A stretch of DNA of 44,544 bases, taken from the NCBI GenBank assembly GCA_018380115.1, contig JAGZUF010000021.1, positions 1-44,544 on the forward strand, read 5' to 3'. This document shows, piece by piece, positions 40,869 to 44,544 of this stretch. The notes under the pieces are model-generated. The model saw only the letters and a program-made list of their open reading frames with translations. It ran no database searches and was not told the origin of the DNA. The first letter of the stretch is position 1. Every line of letters begins with the position of its first letter. The stretch is from Oscillospiraceae bacterium. Its GTDB lineage: Bacteria; Bacillota; Clostridia; Oscillospirales; Ruminococcaceae. A program made the position numbers and the translations under genes.

Positions 40869-40897
40869 CCGGGGCGGCAGATAAAGCCGCCCCGGCG
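40869..40897 (+). terminator. GC-rich hairpin after the ABC exporter genes
   Basis: A perfect 11-base stem, GCCGGGGCGGC (40869-40879) with GCCGCCCCGGC (40887-40897), begins six bases after the stop. There is no T tract, so termination may be partial. Confidence 0.55.
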
Positions 40898-40936
40898 CAT
40901 CCATACCATTAGCCCTGTCAAAAGAAAGGAACTTTC

Positions 40937-42199
40937 ATGCAAGCCCATACTGTGTCGCTTCTTATCATTGTTTTCTGCATCGTCATGTCCGCTTATTTCT
41001 CGGCAACAGAGACGGCATTTTCCTCACTGAACCGCATCAAAATGAAAAATATGGCGGAAAAGGGGAACCGGCGCGCGGCGCTTGTGCTGCAACTTTCCGA
41101 AAGCTATGACACGCTGCTGTCCACCATCCTCATTGGCAACAATATTGTTAATATCGCCAGTGCCTCGCTGGCCACGGTGCTGTTCGTGCGGCTGCTTGGC
41201 GAAGAAAGCGGCCCCAGCATCTCTACGCTGGTCACCACAGTGGTGGTGCTTATCTTTGGTGAAATATCGCCTAAAAGCATTGCAAAAGAGTCGCCCGAAC
41301 AGTTTGCCATGTTTTCTGCACCGCTGCTTCGTGTGTTCGTCATATGTCTGACGCCGCTGAATTTTCTGTTCCGCCAGTGGAAAAGACTTTTGTCGGCAGT
41401 GTTCAAAACGAAAGAGGATACTTCCATCACAGAGGAAGAACTGCTCACCATTGTGGACGAAGCCCGGCAGGGCGGCGGCATTGGGGAACAGGAGGGTGCG
41501 CTGATACGCAATGCTATTGAATTTTCCGAGCTGGAGGCATGTGAAATCATGACGCCGCGCCCGGATATCGTAGGCGTGCGGACAGATGCGACAAAGCGGG
41601 AGGCAGCAGTGGTTTTTTCCAATTCCGGTTTTTCGCGCCTGCCGGTTTACCGCGGGGATATGGACCATATTGTGGGCGTGCTGTACCAGAAGGACCTTGT
41701 GCGCTGCATGGAGGACGCCGGCGCCACTCCAGCGTCGCTGGCGCGCCCGGCTCTGTTTTGCACTAAAAAGCAGAAGATAGGCACATTGCTCAGCAAACTC
41801 CAGCAGGGCAAGCTGCACATTGCCGTGGTGGTGGATGAATTCGGCGGCACAGCAGGCATTGTTACACTGGAAGATATTTTGGAAGAGATTGTGGGAGAGA
41901 TTTGGGACGAGCACGACCGCGTAGTGCAGCAGATAGAGCAGCCTGCACCGGGCGTATATCTGGTGCGCGGCGGCGCGAATGTGGAAGATGTATTTGAACA
42001 TCTTGGCAGGGAGAGGGAGTTTGACGCGGTGACGGTAAGCGGCTGGGTTATGGAAGCCCTGGGCCGTATGCCGGTGCAGGGCGACCAGTTTGAGTTTGAG
42101 GGGCTGCATGTTACGGTGGAACAGGTAGCAGGGCGCCGTGTGGAGCAGGTGCGCATCGAGGCCGGAAAGTCTCAGGCCGGTGAAAGCGCGGGAAAATAG
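40937..42199 (+). CDS. CNNM/CorC (HlyC) family membrane protein with DUF21 and CBS domains
   Basis: This 420-residue protein probably handles magnesium or cobalt export. An N-terminal CNNM (DUF21) membrane domain (about 1-175) contains SATETAFSSLNRIKMKNMAEKG, ILIGNNIVNIASASLAT and VLIFGEISPKSIAKESPE. Two CBS domains (about 195-310) contain CEIMTPRPDIVGV, FSRLPVYRGDMDHIVGVLYQKDL and VVVDEFGGTAGIVTLEDILEEIVGEIWDEHD. A CorC_HlyC C-terminal domain follows (about 330-410). The older name hemolysin C homologue is misleading. ATG 40937 follows AAAGAAAGGAACTTTC. It stands alone between two hairpin regions. Confidence 0.92.
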   Translation: MQAHTVSLLIIVFCIVMSAYFSATETAFSSLNRIKMKNMAEKGNRRAALVLQLSESYDTLLSTILIGNNIVNIASASLATVLFVRLLGEESGPSISTLVTTVVVLIFGEISPKSIAKESPEQFAMFSAPLLRVFVICLTPLNFLFRQWKRLLSAVFKTKEDTSITEEELLTIVDEARQGGGIGEQEGALIRNAIEFSELEACEIMTPRPDIVGVRTDATKREAAVVFSNSGFSRLPVYRGDMDHIVGVLYQKDLVRCMEDAGATPASLARPALFCTKKQKIGTLLSKLQQGKLHIAVVVDEFGGTAGIVTLEDILEEIVGEIWDEHDRVVQQIEQPAPGVYLVRGGANVEDVFEHLGREREFDAVTVSGWVMEALGRMPVQGDQFEFEGLHVTVEQVAGRRVEQVRIEAGKSQAGESAGK

Positions 42200-42726
42200 G
42201 CACGCTGCTGCGCTTTGCGGGCGTAAAAGGAAAAACCACGTGCTCAGTGCGTGGCATGCACAGGCCATGAAGGGCGTAATTGCAGGCCTGCGCCTGAAAG
42301 GCGGCTTCACCTGCGCCGCCTACCCTGCAGCCCACAAACAGGCGGGCCGCTGTTGGGATAAAAGCGTTCCAGCCCTCAAAAATGTGTGGCGGGCGGCTTG
42401 TTTACCCGCCATCTGAAGCGTCCTCTTTTTAGGCGGCACCTTCACCAGCACGGCCGGCAGTTCCTCTGAAAATCAAACCCGCACATCAAATGCGCGGGAT
42501 GTAAAAGGGCTGAAAGAGCATATGCGGGCAAGCCTTTCAAAAGGCGGCGAAATTTCCTCCATTTGTGTCGCTTGCGTTGTAGCCTGAAAAGAGGCGGTTT
42601 GCCGCCTTGGCGAAGGCTTTTCCGTTTTCGAAAGGCTGCTTGCAAGCTTGCCTCACTCGCTGCCGGAAGCGAAGGCATTTTGTGGAGTATCTCCATCGGC
42701 TCTACCGGTGGCTCACAAAATCAAAG
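42200..42726. other. Intergenic stretch without a recognised gene
   Basis: There are 527 bases between the CNNM gene and the terminator of the DUF308 gene. Open frames on both strands lack ribosome sites and give Arg/Ala/Pro-rich sequence. Small hairpins occur, such as CCACG/CGTGG near 42236-42255 and GGCGG/CCGCC near 42592-42605. One may be the terminator of the CNNM gene. Nothing else can be supported. Confidence 0.4.
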
Positions 42727-42761
42727 AAAAGCCCTTCTGCGGCTGCCCGCAGAAGGACTGA
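42727..42761 (-). terminator. Terminator of the DUF308 gene
   Basis: Read on the minus strand, AGTCCTTCTGCGG pairs with CCGCAGAAGGGCT (one wobble), followed by TTTTCTTTGATTTT. It lies about 20 bases after the stop at 42781. Confidence 0.8.
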
Positions 42762-42780
42762 AAGATGGAAAAAGCGTATT

Positions 42781-43311
42781 TCAGTGTCTGCGTGCAGAGA
42801 GCACGGTGACAAGGTCGCACACACCGTCCAGCATGAGCCCGATGCCGAAAAAGCGTATCACGGCTTTGGCGGCACTGAAGGGGTCGGCTACCAGTACGAT
42901 GCCCAGCACAAGCGGCAGCACAGCCGCCCAAAGAACGGGCGTAAGGGCAGTGTGCAGCGTGCGCACAGCATCCACAGCCAGCGGCAACTTGCCGATGCCG
43001 TCTATCAGCAGTGCGATGCCCAGTACAAGCGGCAGAAATGCGAGGATGGACTGCGGGCGGAAGATGCACACAAGGCACAAAACAGCAGCCAGAAGCCCGG
43101 CAAAAAGCAGGCCCGGCAGGGAATAGCCCTGCTTTTTGCCCTGATGCCAGCGCCAGAGTGCGCCGGCGGCGTAAACGGCGGCGCCGGCCGCCAGCCCCCA
43201 GCAGAATACAGTTCCGGACATGCCGGGGAATAGCGTAAGCACCACCCCCAGCACGAGATACAGGGCAGCCATGCCCAGTGTGGCATTGCGGGACCAGAAA
43301 TATCCAAACAT
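42781..43311 (-). CDS. HdeD/DUF308-like small membrane protein
   Basis: This 176-residue protein is made almost entirely of six transmembrane helices in three similar hairpins: LGMAALYLVLGVVLTLFPGM, LLAAVLCLVCIFRPQSILAFLPLVLGIALLIDGIGKL and VLPLVLGIVLVADPFSAAKAVIRFFGIGLMLDGVCDLV. The repeated pattern of a helix, a P-rich turn and a helix with GxxLLxDG is that of the DUF308/HdeD family, implicated in acid resistance in enterobacteria; the role here is unknown. ATG 43311 has AAAGGAGG upstream. An in-frame extension to 43407 has no ribosome site. Confidence 0.8.
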   Translation of the reverse strand: MFGYFWSRNATLGMAALYLVLGVVLTLFPGMSGTVFCWGLAAGAAVYAAGALWRWHQGKKQGYSLPGLLFAGLLAAVLCLVCIFRPQSILAFLPLVLGIALLIDGIGKLPLAVDAVRTLHTALTPVLWAAVLPLVLGIVLVADPFSAAKAVIRFFGIGLMLDGVCDLVTVLSARRH

Positions 43312-43525
43312 ATCATTTTCCTCCTTTGGGGCCTTTGCCGCGGCCCTGCACATGGTTTTATAGCGAATGTCCGCCCCGGCATGCAGGAAAGGGCGGGTTA
43401 TATACATAGTTCGGCCACTCTCAGTATAACATACTTACAGGGCGGCATAAACAAATACTTTTTCACAAATTAGGCGGCACAGCCCCTTCCGCAGGGAGGG
43501 GCCGCTGCGGGAAAGGATGGGAAAC

Positions 43526-44470
43526 ATGCAAAACCCAAGAAAGGTGGCCGTGATTGGCTGCGGCTTCGTTGGCGCCTCCATTGCCTTCAGCCTGATGCAA
43601 AAGGGCCTGTTTTCCGAGCTTGTGCTCATCGACAGCAACAAGGCAAAGGCGCACGGTGAGGCGATGGACCTGAGCCATGGCTTGCCTTATGCAGCGTCTA
43701 TGGACATTTATGCGGGCAGTTACGACGACATTGCAGACTGCGCCCTTATCATCATCACCGCCGGCGCGAACCAGAAGCCGGGCGAAACAAGGCTGAACCT
43801 GATTGGCAAAAATGTGGGAATTCTGAGAGCGATCCTTCCGCAAATCACTTCGCGCGGGTTTGAGGGCATCCTGCTCATTGTGTCAAACCCGGTGGACGTT
43901 TTGACATATGCAGCACAGCGCATCTCTGGCTACCCTGTGCACCGTGTAATAGGCTCTGGTACTGTGCTGGACACGGCGCGTCTGAAATATCTGCTCAGCC
44001 GCCATTTGGATGTGGACAGCCGCAGCGTGCATGCAGTGGTTATTGGCGAGCACGGCGACAGCGAGCTGGCTGTGTGGAGCGGCGCCAATATTTCCGGCAT
44101 TGATTTAGACCATTTCTGCGAGCTTCGAGGCCATTTTGACCACGAGGCCGCCATGAAGAAAATTTATGAAGACGTACGCGACAGCGCCTACCGCATCATT
44201 GAGGAGAAGGGCGCCACCTACTATGGCATTGCCATGGCTGTGGCGCGCATAGCGGAATGTATCGTGAAGGATGAACATGCGGTGCTGCCCGTATCTACTG
44301 TGCTGCAGGGAGAATATGGCCTGAAAAAGCTGGCGCTCAGCATCCCGTCTGTGGTGGGCAAAAACGGCGTGGAAACTGTGTTGGAAATTCCGCTCAATGG
44401 GCAGGAAAGCGCTGAGCTCCAGGCATCTGCCGCAGGGCTTTGCCGCGTAATAGATACGCTGCAGCTGTGA
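43526..44470 (+). CDS. ldh: L-lactate dehydrogenase
   Basis: This 314-residue cytoplasmic enzyme reduces pyruvate to L-lactate with NADH, recycling NAD in fermentation. It has the Rossmann loop VAVIGCGFVGASIAFSL and the coenzyme loop ANQKPGETRLNL. In that loop the Gln is typical of lactate rather than malate dehydrogenase. The substrate helix IVSNPVDVLTYAAQRISGYP, IGSGTVLDTARLKYLLS and catalytic His176 in VIGEHGDSELAVW are also present. ATG 43526 has AAAGGATGG about eight bases upstream. ATG 43517, three codons earlier, lies within that site and is less likely. A lactate-producing fermenter fits the sugar-rich gene content. Confidence 0.93.
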   Translation: MQNPRKVAVIGCGFVGASIAFSLMQKGLFSELVLIDSNKAKAHGEAMDLSHGLPYAASMDIYAGSYDDIADCALIIITAGANQKPGETRLNLIGKNVGILRAILPQITSRGFEGILLIVSNPVDVLTYAAQRISGYPVHRVIGSGTVLDTARLKYLLSRHLDVDSRSVHAVVIGEHGDSELAVWSGANISGIDLDHFCELRGHFDHEAAMKKIYEDVRDSAYRIIEEKGATYYGIAMAVARIAECIVKDEHAVLPVSTVLQGEYGLKKLALSIPSVVGKNGVETVLEIPLNGQESAELQASAAGLCRVIDTLQL

Positions 44471-44544
44471 CGGGCGGCCTTGTGTGACGCCGTCACAGTC
44501 AGCGGCAGCCCTTTCTGCTAAAATATAGCCAGAACCAAAATCAA

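Noticed and set aside
42200..42726. Possible small genes after the CNNM gene
   Set aside because: Frames on both strands lack ribosome sites and recognisable motifs.

Overview
The window looks like the chromosome of a gut-type clostridial Firmicute, most likely a GC-rich member of the Oscillospiraceae/Ruminococcaceae. This rests on strong AGGAGG ribosome sites, Firmicute-style carbohydrate ABC importers without their own ATPase, LacI and ROK regulators, an L-lactate dehydrogenase and clostridial mobile-element genes. It is an inference from gene families; no rRNA or other species marker is present.

Bases 1-17476 form a genomic island. They lie between two copies of a 99-base repeat (98 of 99 identical) made of the 3' part of a tRNA-Lys(CTT) gene plus its terminator. 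The left copy reads as the functional tRNA, cut by the window edge. The right copy lacks the tRNA 5' half and sits about 50 bases after a large serine recombinase gene. The left half of the island is a starch/maltodextrin cassette: a membrane-anchored protein with three CBM26-like starch-binding modules, a lipoprotein solute-binding protein, two permeases, a GH13_20-type amylase, a LacI regulator and MalQ. MalQ is visibly GC-richer than the genes before it. The right half is the element core: a 10-codon leader peptide, a terminator and structured leader ahead of a sigma-region-4-like protein, a hairpin-rich stretch that looks like a structured RNA, a DinG/XPD-type helicase, a DUF4313-like protein, a small resolvase-like protein, a TnpW-like small protein, a BRO-N protein and the large serine recombinase.

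Bases 17477-18055 hold debris, including a frameshifted NrdD-C-terminus-like fragment. From 18056 the sequence is GC-rich and host-like. Bases 18056-29104 form a second sugar locus: a GH65 phosphorylase and a GH125-like hydrolase run leftward, and a LacI regulator, binding protein, two permeases, GH31 alpha-glucosidase and beta-phosphoglucomutase run rightward. The divergent promoter carries two matching operator-like sites. Import, GH31 hydrolysis, GH65 phosphorolysis and beta-phosphoglucomutase make a coherent pathway for alpha-glucosides. Bases 29201-37875 form a third system, one leftward operon: ROK repressor, ROK sugar kinase, CUT2 binding protein, permease and ATPase, aldo/keto reductase and a cytoplasmic six-hairpin glycosidase. 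Its own promoter has a 21-base palindrome. Its substrate is not evident.

The right end (38203-44544) is housekeeping-like: a two-gene ABC exporter, a CNNM/CorC-type membrane protein, a DUF308/HdeD-like membrane protein and L-lactate dehydrogenase. No CRISPR array, rRNA or IS transposase was seen.
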